Positions 8,240-16,196 of a DNA stretch of 64,000 bases are shown piece by piece (within the stretch, counting starts at the first letter, position 1; every line of letters begins with the position of its first letter). A program made the translations under genes and the position numbers. Where the stretch lies: assembly GCA_044225675.1 (NCBI GenBank), contig JBGAIH010000003.1:1-64000 (forward strand), given 5' to 3'. This stretch comes from JACMQX01 sp044225675 (GTDB lineage Bacteria > Pseudomonadota > Gammaproteobacteria > Burkholderiales > Burkholderiaceae_C). Below the pieces are notes generated by a model that worked only from the letters and a program-made list of their open reading frames with translations, was not told where the DNA came from and searched no databases.

Positions 8240-8686
8240 TCATTCGTCCTTGGCAACCTGTTCGATGCTCCGGGTGATCTGGTCGAGTGTCGTGGCCAAT
8301 CCAACGCTCGTTGCCTGAATCACCGCAGCGATGTCGTGACAGGCTTGCGCCTTGCCGACGTTCAGCGGCACACAGTAGAAGACCATGTTGCCTTCGTCGG
8401 CGAGCGCGTAGTAGCCCATGCGGGAGGCCGGGTAGCGGCGCTGATTGCGCAGCAGCTGGCGCAGCACGGTCCGGTCGTCTTCCGGCGCGTATTCGCCGAG
8501 TTCGACCATCACGATGACTTCGTCCGCAGCGAGCGAGCCATGGTGTTCGAGGCGATAGCCCATGCCGTTGTATTCGAAGCGCTCACCGGCGATCACGGCC
8601 GTGGCGTCAAAGCGCATGTGATGGGCGAAATCCCGTAGGGCCTGTTCGATGGCTTCAGGCGGCTGGGGGGTGTTTGAGGAATTCAT
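8240..8686 (-). CDS. CesT-family (class I) type III secretion chaperone-like protein
   Basis: 148 aa, small and acidic. The pattern fits the CesT/Tir-chaperone fold: a first helix (EAIEQALRDFAHHM), a beta segment with aromatic residues (FEYNGMGYRLEHHG), an acidic strand (DEVIVMVELGEY), a helix with LRQLLRNQRR, a strand containing GNMVFYCVPLN, and a long C-terminal helix (CHDIAAVIQATSVGLATTL). Such chaperones bind the N-terminal region of an effector and keep it secretion-competent in the cytoplasm. I chose the ATG at 8686 (MNSSNTPQPP) because AGGGAG lies seven bases before it; a longer start at 8779 lacks this support. It sits between two large genes of one operon, and its stop is one base from the next ATG. 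It could instead be a general CesT-like domain protein; no secretion apparatus is visible in this window. Confidence 0.65.
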   Translation of the reverse strand: MNSSNTPQPPEAIEQALRDFAHHMRFDATAVIAGERFEYNGMGYRLEHHGSLAADEVIVMVELGEYAPEDDRTVLRQLLRNQRRYPASRMGYYALADEGNMVFYCVPLNVGKAQACHDIAAVIQATSVGLATTLDQITRSIEQVAKDE

Positions 8687-8744
8687 CGGAGTTCTCCCTG
8701 AGCGGAACTGGAGGTGCAGGATGGCGTGCGACTGCGTCGTGCCG

Positions 8745-11339
8745 TCAGCTCTTGGTGTCTTTCTGCCGCCGGCGAACATCGACCATCTCGAGATGGATCA
8801 GGTAGTTGCATTCGCCGTCTTGGGGAAGCGTTCGAAAGAGGGTTCGCAGCAGACGGCCCTTTCCCTCCTTGGCTCTGACCCAGATAAGCTTGCCATCAAG
8901 ATCCTCATGCTGTGAGGGGAAAGCGACGAACACGCCGGCTTCGTCGTCGCCCAGCAGCAGGGGCTCGCCCTTGACGAGTTGACTGCGGGTGGATGGCAAG
9001 ACGAGATTCGGATCGACGGCGGATGCGGAAGGCCCTGCAGAGGACCCGGAAGATGGCCCTGAAGATGGCCCCGAAGAGGACGTTGGCGTCGAGGTGTCTT
9101 CGCGCAGAAACCTCTCCAACGCCTGAATGACGTGAGCATCCAGCTTGTTTCGTGGCTTGTTGACGCTCACGAGCGTATAGCTGGAAACCCCCGGCGCCGT
9201 GAACTGGATGTGGTCCCCCGATATCCGTGTCGGGTGCAAGCCTTTGGCGATCAGCGCTGCGAATGCATCGCCTGTGGTCCGGATCGGACCGCGCTCAGGA
9301 AGTTTGGCCTTGGAGAGCGCGCGATCTTTGCTGGCGGGAGCGACGTGCACCAAGGTCGGTGCGGTGGATGATGAAACGCCGGTCGTCGAGTCTCCGGGTG
9401 TGACCGGCCTGCGCGTCGGCCTGGCGTCCATGCCCGGCGAGCGGGCAGACTGCGTTTGCGCCCACTGGGTGGCTTTCAGACGGGACGCTTCGGAACGCTT
9501 GGTGTCAGTCTGGGTGTCGCTACGGGTCGATGCAGTCGTGCTGGATGAGATGCTGGTCAGCGAACTCGTGCTGGAGGGGGTGTCCATGACGCGACGTGCA
9601 GACACTTCTGACGTCGATGTGGACGAGCCGCTTGAGGACGAACTCGGTGAGCGGGTCGTGAGCGGCCTGTCGGAGGGAGCTATCGGGGGCATCGGCGCCA
9701 CGCGGATTCCCTCGCTGAGGATCCAGGCTCGCATGCGCGGGCTGTGCTGCCGCAGTTGCTTGGCCCGTGCCTCGAGCAAGGACCGGACCCGATCGAAAGT
9801 CGCGCGAGTCTGAGTTGAGTCCGCGCCATACTCCTTGCCCAGCTTCCCGTCGTAGGAGATCCGCAGACGCTCGATCCATTGGCCTACCGACTCGGCACGC
9901 ACCGCCAATGCCTCGCTTTTTCTGTGCATGAGTTCCATCAGTTCATGGAGGCAGTGGCCGAGTGACGGAGCCGAGGCTTCGGTTGTCAGTCCTTCTTGCG
10001 CTTCGCTCGAGTGGTCCAACACCATTGAGACGATCATGGTTTCCAGGTCGCGCAATTCGGCGTGATCCTGGATGTCCTTCGACCGACCGATGAGGTCGGA
10101 CCAGAGTTCTTGCACGCCGAAGTCGGGCATGCAGTCGGAATCGAGGAACAGATCACTCGGCATGTCCATGCGTGCAATCAGCTCCGGGTACTCCGGCTGG
10201 CCCATGACCTCGTCCAGCACCTCGCACACCAGGCCGTCGTTCTGGCCTTTGGCAACGCCGAATACGGGCGGCTCGGGATGGGATACTGGGGGAGGCGTTC
10301 GAAGATGGGGTGACGTCAGGAAATAGCGGTAGTTCACCTCGATCGAATTCAGATGAGTCGACCGGAGCCAGTCGACGATCAGCGCTCTTGCTTGCGAGCA
10401 GAACCAGCGCTCGTAGTCTGAGACATCGCTTGCCGGCGCCGTCTGCAGAATCAGCTGGGTCAGCGCCGTGGCCTTGCTGGTCAGGCTCCATCTCAGCACA
10501 GTGGGACGCTGAGTTCGCAGGGCAGGGGTGCAGATGCGCAGAAGTTCGAGCTCCCCCAGGTGGCGCGCCAGGTTGTGCAGCGGGGCGGTGTCGCGTTGAC
10601 GCTGTGACAGGCACGCCATCAGTTCACGCTCGAACACGGCCATCACGCAGACGGCGTTGAGCGCTTCCACCTGCGTGATTTTCCGGCTCATCACGCGTTC
10701 CAGATCGTCAAGGAGCGAGGATTGGGGCAGGGAGGTCGCGAGGCGCAGGTCAGTCGAATCCCCCTTCATAGTCCATTCCCCGGCCTCGCTGGAGATTTTG
10801 AGATCGAAGTTGAGGTACCAGTGGCGCTCGTCGACTTTGGAGTCGACCGGACGCGCAGTGTCGCTTGAACCTGACGCTGATGCTCCTTGCCGTGGCCCCC
10901 TGGACTCGGAAGCCTCTGGCGGCGGCTTCGCCGGTGCGGGCGAGTAGTGCCTCATCAGCGTTTCGTCGAGCAGCGCCGGCGGCGGTGGGGTTGACGTTGG
11001 CGTTTCACCGACATACAGCGTGAACGACTCAAGCTCGTTGGCCATGGCTTCGAGGCAAAAGCCGTCGTGCCCGAATCGGATCGACGTGGAACTCCAATCC
11101 AGCAGGCTGGAGGCCTTGGCAACCGACGGGGCAGGGGAGGAGCCTGTCGATGGGATGCTGTCAGGTCCCGTGCCGCGCCCGCCAGGGGAAACAGGTTCGG
11201 AGTGCTGTGACGGGATGCTGTTGACCCCCAACTCGGCACTTGTCTTCGAGCTTGTTGCCGTGGTCAGGGACGTCGATTGCCGCCCGCTGTAGTGCGATGG
11301 GAGCAATGGGACAGGTGGCTGAAACTTTCGCGCTTCCAT
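8745..11339 (-). CDS. Large Ser/Thr/Pro-rich protein, candidate secreted effector
   Basis: 864 aa, no family recognised, no signal peptide and no convincing membrane span. Four zones: a disordered Ser/Pro/Thr-rich N-terminus (about residues 1-170); a helical middle domain (about 180-560) with many Leu/Glu-rich helices such as HLGELELLRI and CLHELMELMHRKSEALAV; a Ser/Thr-rich linker (about 560-700) with runs such as SPSSSSSGSSTSTSE; and a C-terminal part with a small folded segment and a second SSGPSSGPSSG linker. The start ATG at 11339 has AGGAG five bases upstream. First gene of the three-gene minus operon, 58 bases ahead of the chaperone-like gene. Base composition and codon use look less GC-biased than in neighbouring housekeeping genes, consistent with transfer. 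A disordered N-terminus plus a helical body plus a chaperone next door fits type III effectors; this is inference. Confidence 0.7.
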   Translation of the reverse strand: MEARKFQPPVPLLPSHYSGRQSTSLTTATSSKTSAELGVNSIPSQHSEPVSPGGRGTGPDSIPSTGSSPAPSVAKASSLLDWSSTSIRFGHDGFCLEAMANELESFTLYVGETPTSTPPPPALLDETLMRHYSPAPAKPPPEASESRGPRQGASASGSSDTARPVDSKVDERHWYLNFDLKISSEAGEWTMKGDSTDLRLATSLPQSSLLDDLERVMSRKITQVEALNAVCVMAVFERELMACLSQRQRDTAPLHNLARHLGELELLRICTPALRTQRPTVLRWSLTSKATALTQLILQTAPASDVSDYERWFCSQARALIVDWLRSTHLNSIEVNYRYFLTSPHLRTPPPVSHPEPPVFGVAKGQNDGLVCEVLDEVMGQPEYPELIARMDMPSDLFLDSDCMPDFGVQELWSDLIGRSKDIQDHAELRDLETMIVSMVLDHSSEAQEGLTTEASAPSLGHCLHELMELMHRKSEALAVRAESVGQWIERLRISYDGKLGKEYGADSTQTRATFDRVRSLLEARAKQLRQHSPRMRAWILSEGIRVAPMPPIAPSDRPLTTRSPSSSSSGSSTSTSEVSARRVMDTPSSTSSLTSISSSTTASTRSDTQTDTKRSEASRLKATQWAQTQSARSPGMDARPTRRPVTPGDSTTGVSSSTAPTLVHVAPASKDRALSKAKLPERGPIRTTGDAFAALIAKGLHPTRISGDHIQFTAPGVSSYTLVSVNKPRNKLDAHVIQALERFLREDTSTPTSSSGPSSGPSSGSSAGPSASAVDPNLVLPSTRSQLVKGEPLLLGDDEAGVFVAFPSQHEDLDGKLIWVRAKEGKGRLLRTLFRTLPQDGECNYLIHLEMVDVRRRQKDTKS

Positions 11340-11439
11340 GTGCGCTCCTGCAGTTCTGACGATGGGCGCTCCTTTGAACCGGCAAGGGGTTTGGGTACTG
11401 CAGGGAGCGTGCGAGAAAGCGCAACTGTGAATCGAGGAC

Positions 11440-11545
11440 GGTTGAATGTGATCTATACTTAAGTATTCTTAATGATGAAAAAATAATATAAAAAAACTAA
11501 TTAATTAAGAATCACACGGGAGTTCTGAAAAAACCGTTTTCAACC
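11440..11545. promoter_or_regulatory. AT-rich divergent control region with palindromes
   Basis: Strikingly AT-rich within a GC-rich genome. It contains a perfect 12-bp palindrome ATACTTAAGTAT (11455-11466) and an inverted repeat ATTCTTAA (11465-11472) / TTAAGAAT (11505-11512). TATACT (11454-11459) and TAATAT-like hexamers are possible -10 elements, but no good -35 is visible. It separates the minus operon (start 11339) from the Bug receptor (start 11560), so both may be controlled here. AT-rich promoters of acquired genes are common targets of H-NS/MvaT-type silencers. Confidence 0.55.
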
Positions 11546-11559
11546 TGGAGATAAAACGC

Positions 11560-12546
11560 ATGAATCGAATGTCTTCCCTCTTTCTGCGCTGCCTTGCCGT
11601 TCTCGCGGCGGTGATGGTCACACTTGGCATCGCCCAGGCGCAGTCCCCCTATCCGGATCGTCCCGTCAAATGGCTGGTGGGGTATCCCGCTGGAGGCGGC
11701 TCAGATTTTCTGGCTCGCACCGTCGGCGCACAGTTGGCCGAGCAATTGCGCCAGCCGGTGATCATTGACAACAAGCCAGGCGCAGCGGGCATGATCGGCG
11801 CCGACGCCGCAGCCAAGGCTGCGCCCGATGGATACACCATCTTCACGGCCGACAACGGCATCCTGATCTACAACCCGGTCCTGTACAAGAAGGTGAGCTA
11901 CAACCCGGAGCGCGACTTTGCGTCGATCGGTCTGCTGGCGAGGGTGCCGCTGGTCCTGGTGGCCAGCCCCGAATCGGGGCTCAAGGACATCGCCGGAACG
12001 ATCGCGGAACTCAAGGCGAAGCCGGCCAAGTACAGCTACGCGTCGCCAGGCGCCGGCAGCCCGCATCACCTGGCCATGGAACTGCTCAAGCGCGATGCCG
12101 GCGTGTTCGCGGTGCACATTCCCTACCGGGGTGCCGCTCCGGCCATGCAGGACGTCATGGCCGGTCAGGTGCCCCTGATGGTCGTGGACACCTCGACCGC
12201 CATGACCCACATCAACGCCCGCAAGCTTGTGCCCCTGGTGGTTCTTTCTGCCAAGCGCCTGCCCCAGTTGCCCAACGTCCCCACGGCTCGTGAAGCGGGC
12301 CTGAAGAACGTCGAGGCCTATGCCTGGCAAGGGATGGTCGTCCCCGCCGCGACGCCTGTGGCGATCCGGGAGCGTCTGACCAAGGAGATCCAGGCCGCCA
12401 TGCAGAACCGCTCTGTTCGCCAGAAGCTGGTCGACGCGGGCTGGGAGCCCAATCCGAGCGAGCCTGCGCTGATGAATGCCTACATGGCGTCGGAGCGCGT
12501 CAAGTGGCACAAGCTCATCAAGGAGCAGGGCATCAGCGTTGATTGA
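11560..12546 (+). CDS. Bug-family (tripartite tricarboxylate transporter) substrate-binding protein
   Basis: Periplasmic receptor of the TctC/Bug family, which binds small carboxylates and related solutes. 328 aa with a Sec signal peptide (LAVLAAVMVTLGIAQAQ, cut after AQA). The mature part has the family features: YPDRPVKWLVGYPAGGGSD near the start, the VIIDNKPGAAGMIGADAAAK segment and the VHIPYRGAAPAMQDVMAGQV segment. GGAG lies about nine bases before the ATG. No TctA/TctB membrane genes are nearby, so it is an orphan receptor, as is usual for the expanded Bug family in Burkholderiales. Ligand unknown. Confidence 0.9.
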   Translation: MNRMSSLFLRCLAVLAAVMVTLGIAQAQSPYPDRPVKWLVGYPAGGGSDFLARTVGAQLAEQLRQPVIIDNKPGAAGMIGADAAAKAAPDGYTIFTADNGILIYNPVLYKKVSYNPERDFASIGLLARVPLVLVASPESGLKDIAGTIAELKAKPAKYSYASPGAGSPHHLAMELLKRDAGVFAVHIPYRGAAPAMQDVMAGQVPLMVVDTSTAMTHINARKLVPLVVLSAKRLPQLPNVPTAREAGLKNVEAYAWQGMVVPAATPVAIRERLTKEIQAAMQNRSVRQKLVDAGWEPNPSEPALMNAYMASERVKWHKLIKEQGISVD

Positions 12547-12588
12547 TGCCTGGCCGGGGGCAGGGCCGGCGCAGCCGAGTCCCCGGCG

Positions 12589-12625
12589 CTGCCAGGGCCT
12601 GCACCCCTGACTTAGAATCGCGACG
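12589..12625 (+). promoter_or_regulatory. lpxC promoter, probably giving a leaderless mRNA
   Basis: CTGCCA (12589-12594), an 18-base spacer and TAGAAT (12613-12618) form a sigma70-like promoter. The GTG start codon of lpxC begins seven bases after the -10 hexamer, where transcription would start. No Shine-Dalgarno is present in between. Confidence 0.55.
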
Positions 12626-13548
12626 TGATCCAGCAACGCACTCTCAAATCCATCACCAGGGCGGTTGGTGTCGGCCTGCACAGCGGCCAGCGGGTGGAGT
12701 TGACGCTGCGTCCGGCACAGCCTGACACGGGCATCGTGTTCCGGCGGGTGGACCTGCCGGCGCCGGTCGACATTCCGATTGCTGCCTCGGCGGTGACGGA
12801 CACGCGCCTCGCGTCCACCATCTCCAATGGCCAGGCCAAGGTTCACACGGTCGAACACCTGATGTCGGCCTGCGCCGGTCTCGGGATCGACAACCTGTAC
12901 GTGGACATCACAGCCGAGGAGGTCCCGATCCTCGACGGCTCGGCAGCCTCCTTCGTGTTCCTGCTGCAGAGCGCCGGTGTCGAATTGCAGAAGGCGCCGC
13001 GCCGGTTCATCCGTGTCCTCAAGCCCGTCGAGGTGCGCGAAGGCGAAGGCCCCTCGACCAAATGGGCAAGGCTTGAGCCCTATCACGGATACAAGCTCAG
13101 CTTCGAGATCGATTTCGACCATCCCGCCGTGGACTCGACCGGCCAGCGCGTGGAGTTCGACCTTGGCAGCGGCTCCTACATGAAGGACATCGCCCGTGCC
13201 CGCACCTTCGGATTCACGCGCGACGTCGAGATGATGCGGGCCAATGGCCTCGCGCTCGGTGGCGGCCTCGACAACGCCATCGTGATGGACGACTACCGTG
13301 TGCTCAACAGCGACGGGCTGCGTTACGACGACGAGTTCGTCAAGCACAAGATCCTCGATGCGATGGGCGACCTCTATCTCATTGGCAAGCCCCTGCTGGC
13401 GGCCTACAGTGCCTTCCGCTCGGGCCATGCGCTCAACAACCGCCTGCTGCGCGAACTGCTGGCGCAGCAGGACGCCTGGGAGGTCGTCACGTTCGACGAC
13501 GCCCGTCAGGGCCCCGCAGGCTTTGCTCTGCCGGCCCGCGCCTGGTAG
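12625..13548 (+). CDS. lpxC: UDP-3-O-acyl-N-acetylglucosamine deacetylase
   Basis: Zn-dependent deacetylase, the committed step of lipid A synthesis; cytoplasmic. 307 aa, the usual length. Zinc-site and catalytic motifs are visible: HTVEHLMSA (first His pair), the HKILDAMGDLYL segment (His and Asp ligands) and SGHALNNRLLREL (general-acid His). The start is a GTG giving MIQQRTLKSI, which matches the family N-terminus. It lies only six bases after a TAGAAT box, so translation may be leaderless. In relatives lpxC sits just after ftsZ; here about 7 kb of extra genes intervene. Confidence 0.97.
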   Translation: MIQQRTLKSITRAVGVGLHSGQRVELTLRPAQPDTGIVFRRVDLPAPVDIPIAASAVTDTRLASTISNGQAKVHTVEHLMSACAGLGIDNLYVDITAEEVPILDGSAASFVFLLQSAGVELQKAPRRFIRVLKPVEVREGEGPSTKWARLEPYHGYKLSFEIDFDHPAVDSTGQRVEFDLGSGSYMKDIARARTFGFTRDVEMMRANGLALGGGLDNAIVMDDYRVLNSDGLRYDDEFVKHKILDAMGDLYLIGKPLLAAYSAFRSGHALNNRLLRELLAQQDAWEVVTFDDARQGPAGFALPARAW

Positions 13549-13572
13549 GCGCCCTCGTCTGCGCTTGCCTCC

Positions 13573-13749
13573 ATGCTGATCTTCCGTTGGGCCGTCATGC
13601 TGCTGCTGCTCACGGCAGCGATCTGCTTTGCCTTCTATGCCGGCACGGGGCAGGCCCGGTTCAAGCGATATGGGCTGATCGTCCTCAAATGGACACTGAT
13701 CGCGGCGTTCTGCTTCTTCGCGGTGCTCGTGCTGGAGCGGCTGGCTTGA
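13573..13749 (+). CDS. Small two-span membrane protein
   Basis: 58 aa (MLIFRWAVMLLLLTAA...VLVLERLA), starting 24 bases after lpxC. Two hydrophobic helices (about residues 4-24 and 36-55) are separated by a short basic loop (GQARFKRYG). No function recognised. The composition, clean two-helix pattern and position directly behind lpxC argue for a real gene, probably cotranscribed with lpxC. Confidence 0.7.
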   Translation: MLIFRWAVMLLLLTAAICFAFYAGTGQARFKRYGLIVLKWTLIAAFCFFAVLVLERLA

Positions 13750-13767
13750 CGCGGTGACGGCCGAGGT

Positions 13768-13787
13768 CCGCGCCACAAGAGGCGCGG
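13768..13787. terminator. GC-rich stem-loop between convergent genes
   Basis: CCGCGCC (13768-13774), a 6-base loop, GGCGCGG (13781-13787). It lies between the small membrane protein gene (ends 13749) and ruvC (ends 13795). There is no T-run, so it is only a possible terminator. Confidence 0.45.
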
Positions 13788-13794
13788 CCCGGCG

Positions 13795-14343
13795 TCAGAG
13801 CGAACGGCCGCGCCGGTACATGCCGCTGGTGCGTCGGGTCAGTTCTGCGGCCTGCGCGATCTTCTGCATCGAGCCGCCCACATGGGCGTGGGTGATGGCC
13901 AGGCCCAGCGCATCGGCAGCGTCCTTGCCCGGCAATGCCGGCAGCCTGAGCAGGCGCATGACCATCTCCTGCACTTCCGGCTTGCCTGCCTTGCCGTAGC
14001 CGGCGATGGCCTTCTTCACCTGCAGCGCGGTGTACTCGGCCACCTCCAGGTTGCAGGCGACCAGCGCCGTCACGCAGGCGCCGCGCGCCTGGCCGAGCAG
14101 CAGCGTGGCCTGCGGATTGACGTTGACGAAGACGATCTCGACCGAGGCGATGTCGGGCTGGTAGCGGCTGCTGAGTTCGGCGATGCCGTCATAGAGCACT
14201 TTCAGGCGCGCCGGCAGGTTGCCGCTGGGCAGATGCGTGGTCTTGATGGTGCCGCTGGCCACGTAGCTCAGCGCGTGCCCGTCCACGTCGATCACGCCGA
14301 AGCCCGTGGTCTGCAAACCGGGGTCGATGCCGAGCACACGCAT
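13795..14343 (-). CDS. ruvC: Holliday junction endonuclease RuvC
   Basis: Resolves Holliday junctions with RuvAB. 182 aa. The N-terminal MRVLGIDPGLQTTGFGVID contains the first catalytic Asp; the VEIVFVNVNPQATLLLGQA segment holds the catalytic Glu; the acidic C-terminal site is in GKDAADALGLAITH. Downstream of, and codirectional with, the CdsA-like and acyltransferase genes (12-base gap), but functionally unrelated to them. ruvA and ruvB are not in the window. Confidence 0.96.
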   Translation of the reverse strand: MRVLGIDPGLQTTGFGVIDVDGHALSYVASGTIKTTHLPSGNLPARLKVLYDGIAELSSRYQPDIASVEIVFVNVNPQATLLLGQARGACVTALVACNLEVAEYTALQVKKAIAGYGKAGKPEVQEMVMRLLRLPALPGKDAADALGLAITHAHVGGSMQKIAQAAELTRRTSGMYRRGRSL

Positions 14344-14355
14344 GATGGGGCCGGC

Positions 14356-15351
14356 TCAGACGCCGAAGTACCAGCGCACCGAATGGAAGAAGATCGGCGC
14401 CGCGAAGCACAGCGCATCGACGCGGTCGAGCAGGCCGCTGGCGCCGGTCACGCCGGTGATCTTGCCGTGTTTGCCCCAGTTGCGGATGCCGCGGTCGCGC
14501 TTGAGCGCCTTCATCACGAGATGCCCCATCGATCCGGCCACGCACGCGATGATGGCCATGGCCAGCGCCTGCGCCGGCTTGAAGGGCGTGATGCCGGCCA
14601 GCAGGCCGCCCAGAAAGCTCGCCACCGCAATGCCGATGCCCCAGCTGGCCCAGTTGAAGCTTTGGCTCACGTGCGGCGCGAGCGGCGCGCGCTTGAGCCG
14701 CCGGGCTGCCAGATGCTGCACGACCATGCATGTCTGCACCACGAACACGAGGAAGAACACCAGGAAGGCGTTCTTGCCCTCGTAGCCACGGAAGTCGAGC
14801 AGCAGCAGGGCCGGCACATGGCTCATGCCGTAGACGCAGACCATGATGCCCCACTGCAGCTTGGCGTTGCGCTCGAGAAAGCGCTCCGGGTCGTCGGCCA
14901 GTGCGCTCACCACCGGAATCGCGAGGAACACATAGACCGGGATGAACACCGAGAACAGGTCGAAGTGTTCGGTGCCGACCAGCCAGAACTGGACCGGCAG
15001 CACGACGAAGAAGGCCAGCACCAGACTGCGGTGATCGCCGCGACGGGTGGGCGACAGCGTGATGAACTCGCGCAGCGCGAAGAAGGACACCAGCGCGAAC
15101 AGGAAGGTCGCGACGCCGTCTCCGGACGCCCAGCCGATCCAGAAGACGAGCACCATCATCCACGAACTGCGCAGCAGCGCGGCGAAGTAGCGCAGGTCGG
15201 CCAGGCGGGCCTGGCTTTCGGGGTCGTCGTCGCGCTGGCGCAGCAGTGCGACGAAGTTCCAGGCGCTGATCGCGATCAGGATGCCGAAGACGATGAGAAA
15301 CAGGGCGCCGACCTGCTGGCCGGGCGTCAGATTGCGCAGGAACTGGTTCAT
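14356..15351 (-). CDS. Phosphatidate cytidylyltransferase (CdsA family)
   Basis: Makes CDP-diacylglycerol from phosphatidate and CTP in the inner membrane. 331 aa with about eight hydrophobic spans. The C-terminal family signature is recognisable in degenerate form around KALKRDRGIRNWGKHGKITGV and the following LLDRVDAL (Lys-Arg ... Gly ... Asp-Arg). It follows a PlsC-like acyltransferase, so the pair covers consecutive steps of phospholipid synthesis. As it lies outside the usual frr-uppS-cdsA-dxr cluster, it is probably a second CdsA homologue. Confidence 0.85.
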   Translation of the reverse strand: MNQFLRNLTPGQQVGALFLIVFGILIAISAWNFVALLRQRDDDPESQARLADLRYFAALLRSSWMMVLVFWIGWASGDGVATFLFALVSFFALREFITLSPTRRGDHRSLVLAFFVVLPVQFWLVGTEHFDLFSVFIPVYVFLAIPVVSALADDPERFLERNAKLQWGIMVCVYGMSHVPALLLLDFRGYEGKNAFLVFFLVFVVQTCMVVQHLAARRLKRAPLAPHVSQSFNWASWGIGIAVASFLGGLLAGITPFKPAQALAMAIIACVAGSMGHLVMKALKRDRGIRNWGKHGKITGVTGASGLLDRVDALCFAAPIFFHSVRWYFGV

Positions 15352-15421
15352 GCGGTCGGCTCTCCGGGTTGAAGACGATCCGGCTGAACGCTGCGGGCGG
15401 GGACAAGGGCAAGGAGATCGT

Positions 15422-16033
15422 TCATACGTCTCTCAGTGCAATCACGGCCTGGCGCGCGCGGTCCAGAAAGGCGCGGCGCTCCTCGCCGGGCTCAAGCCGC
15501 ACCGGCGCACCGAAGGTCACGGAGCAGAGGATGGGCACGGGCACGACCTCGCCCTTGGGCATCACGCGCTGCACGTTGTTGATCCATGCCGGCACCAGCA
15601 CCACATCGGGAAAGCGCTGCGCGAGGTTGTACAGCCCGGCCTTGAACGGTTGGGGCTCCTCGGCGTTGCCGCGCGTGCCCTCGGGAAACAGAATGATCGA
15701 GTCGCCATTGGTGAGGGCCTCGATCAGCGGCTCCAGCGGATCGCCTTCGCCGGTGCGCGCGCGGTCCACGTAGATGGCGTTGAAGACGGCGGTGGTGATC
15801 CATTGCTTGAACGGGGAGCTGGTCCAGTAGTCACGCGCCGCGATCGGCCGGGTGATGCTGCGCAGCTCCTGCGGCAGCGCGGCCCAGATCATCACGAGAT
15901 CTGCATGGCTCTGATGGTTCGCAAAGTAGATGCGCTGTTCGGCCTTGGGCGGAGCGCCCCACCAGCGCGCCTGTGCGCCCGTGAGCAGGCGGATGAGGCC
16001 CAGCAGGAACAGGCTCATGATCTTGGCAAGCAT
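15422..16033 (-). CDS. 1-acyl-sn-glycerol-3-phosphate acyltransferase (PlsC-like)
   Basis: Membrane-associated acyltransferase that makes phosphatidate from lysophosphatidate. 203 aa. Motif I is NHQSHADLVMIW (H-x4-D) and motif III is FPEGTRGN; both catalytic and phosphate-binding motifs are intact. One hydrophobic N-terminal segment (IMSLFLLGLIRLLTG). I chose the ATG at 16033 (MLAKIMSLF) over one at 16057, because a TATCAT box lies exactly six bases before it, a pattern seen at other starts in this window. Upstream of the CdsA-like gene by 70 bases; its product is the substrate of that enzyme. Confidence 0.87.
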   Translation of the reverse strand: MLAKIMSLFLLGLIRLLTGAQARWWGAPPKAEQRIYFANHQSHADLVMIWAALPQELRSITRPIAARDYWTSSPFKQWITTAVFNAIYVDRARTGEGDPLEPLIEALTNGDSIILFPEGTRGNAEEPQPFKAGLYNLAQRFPDVVLVPAWINNVQRVMPKGEVVPVPILCSVTFGAPVRLEPGEERRAFLDRARQAVIALRDV

Positions 16034-16045
16034 GGGGCGATGATA
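16034..16045 (-). promoter_or_regulatory. -10-like TATCAT six bases before the plsC-like start
   Basis: On the minus strand TATCAT (complement of 16040-16045) is followed by CGCCCC and then the ATG at 16033. No Shine-Dalgarno lies between them. Candidate leaderless promoter; no convincing -35 seen. Confidence 0.4.
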
Positions 16046-16149
16046 CGTTGCCGGCATGCGCCCTCTGGCAGGCAGTCCTCAGCGTGGCACACGCTGCGCG
16101 CCGGAACGCGCGTGCGAGGAAACTCAAGCGGAAGAACGCGGCCCGAGAA

Positions 16150-16175
16150 GCCCGCCCAACAGAAATCGGGCGGGC
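16150..16175 (-). terminator. Stem-loop after the M48 protease gene
   Basis: GCCCGCCC (16150-16157), a 10-base loop and GGGCGGGC (16168-16175): a perfect 8-bp stem, 21 bases past the stop of the minus-strand M48 gene. The tail is TTCTC rather than a long T-run, so termination may be moderate. Confidence 0.6.
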
Positions 16176-16196
16176 AAGCGCTTGCGCTGCTTCGGC

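Noticed and set aside
11340..11470. Plant-inducible-promoter (PIP/hrpII) box ahead of the candidate effector operon
   Set aside because: Only CTCG-N17-CTCG was found on the minus strand; it lacks TTCG half-sites and the spacing is off. No TTCG pair precedes the gene at 5314 either.
14189..15412. Long alternative minus-strand frame across the CdsA-like gene
   Set aside because: Arg/Pro/Ala-rich frame-shifted shadow of the cytidylyltransferase and ruvC genes.
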